Part shown: in pieces, positions 33,697-34,067 of the stretch | Layout of the letters: every line of letters starts with the position of its first letter | Numbering within the stretch: the stretch's first letter is position 1 | NCBI GenBank assembly: GCA_905234595.1 | Contig: CAJOID010000021.1 | Location: 1-34,067 of the forward strand | DNA from: an uncultured Lachnospiraceae bacterium | GTDB lineage: Bacteria > Bacillota > Clostridia > Lachnospirales > Lachnospiraceae | Direction of reading: 5' to 3' | Length of the DNA stretch: 34,067 nucleotides | The notes under the pieces: model-generated | What the model was told of the DNA's origin: nothing | Seen by the model: only the letters and a program-made list of their open reading frames with translations | The model's database searches: none | Made by a program: the position numbers and the translations under genes

Positions 33697-34067
33697 TTGA
33701 AGATCATCAAGAGAAGCGGAGCAGAAGTTGAGTTTGACCAGGACAAGATAATCGTTGCCATTAATAAAGCCAATGACAGCGTTAATGATTCACAGAAGCT
33801 CTCCAAGGATGAGATCCAGGAGATAGCTGATGCGGTCACAAGGTCCTGTGAAGATATGTGCAGATCGGCCAACGTGGAAGAGATCCAGGATATGGTCGAG
33901 AACCAGCTCATGAAATACAGAGCATATGAGATGGCGCGTAATTATATTACGTATCGCTATAAAAGGGCATTAGTTCGAAAGTCTAATTCAACGGATGAGC
34001 AGATATTAAGTTTGATTGAATGCAACAATGAAGAGGTCAAGCAGGAAAATTCAAACAAAAATCCAAC
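33697..34067 (+). CDS. nrdD: anaerobic ribonucleoside-triphosphate reductase, N-terminal ATP-cone (3' end outside window)
   Basis: The frame from TTG 33697 runs open to the window end (123 codons). It begins LKIIKRSGAEVEFDQDKIIVAINKAN (key parts: KIIKRSGAEVEFD and KIIVAINKAN), then VEEIQDMVENQLMK and YEMARNYITYRYKR. This is the ATP-cone allosteric domain that opens class III reductases, which make dNTPs under anaerobic conditions using a glycyl radical. GAGGGA at 33684-33689 sits 7 bases before the TTG, and no other in-frame start fits. NrdR boxes upstream independently support the call. Other ATP-cone proteins (NrdR, class I/II NrdA/J) are less likely, but the catalytic part is outside the window. 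Confidence 0.8.
   Translation, partial: MKIIKRSGAEVEFDQDKIIVAINKANDSVNDSQKLSKDEIQEIADAVTRSCEDMCRSANVEEIQDMVENQLMKYRAYEMARNYITYRYKRALVRKSNSTDEQILSLIECNNEEVKQENSNKNP

Overview
The window reads as a Gram-positive Firmicutes chromosome, most likely a gut- or rumen-type Lachnospiraceae (Butyrivibrio/Roseburia-like). The reasons are moderate GC, strong AGGAGG-type ribosome sites, frequent GTG/TTG starts, several c-di-GMP proteins, carbohydrate enzymes without signal peptides, an anaerobic ribonucleotide reductase (NrdD) and a C-terminal secreted-protein motif (YxxxYKDLQxAFG...HYxxxGKxE) that I associate with this family. The family-level assignment is inference. No tRNA, rRNA, CRISPR array, transposase or phage gene was seen.

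Layout. (1) 1-3471: the 3' part of an FtsX-type ABC permease, an OmpR-type response regulator and a histidine kinase, a typical transporter/two-component cassette. (2) 3475-4068, minus strand: a small secreted protein. (3) 4184-13473: a long, tightly packed plus-strand run from a good promoter. It holds a frameshifted coiled-coil lipoprotein, a DUF4230-like protein, a heptad-rich DUF202/YidH-like membrane protein, a GT4 glycosyltransferase, a GH13 alpha-glucosidase, a 1145-residue fusion (LacI-type sugar-binding domain, GAF-like region, GGDEF, GH53 galactanase, carbohydrate-binding-like domain) and a GT-C-like membrane protein. (4) 13491-18279: an HD-GYP phosphodiesterase with an ECF-S-like membrane sensor, an orotate-PRTase-like protein, a membrane GGDEF cyclase with an I-site, and a patatin-like lipase. 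(5) 18296-20348: purine salvage (apt plus an NCS2 purine permease) ending in a very long intrinsic terminator. (6) 20369-23758: a GH2 beta-galactosidase-like enzyme. (7) 23751-27358, minus strand: a heterodimeric ABC exporter with one degenerate ATP site. (8) 27463-30551: a chemoreceptor and an RsmF-like rRNA methyltransferase. (9) 30629-33474: an RluF-like pseudouridine synthase and a divergent NAD-dependent DNA ligase. (10) 33557-34067: two NrdR boxes overlaying a consensus promoter, then the 5' end of nrdD from a TTG start, running off the window.

How the parts may work together. Regions 3, 4 and 6 combine sugar hydrolysis (GH13, GH53, GH2), glycan synthesis (GT4, GT-C) and c-di-GMP turnover (two GGDEF proteins, one HD-GYP). 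The standout is the single cytoplasmic polypeptide at 8697-12134. It joins a sugar-sensing domain and an apparently active diguanylate cyclase to an apparently catalytic galactanase with a C-terminal glycan-binding-like domain, so galactan-fragment recognition, hydrolysis and second-messenger output could be physically coupled. That coupling is inference from domain architecture; the domains and motifs are directly visible.
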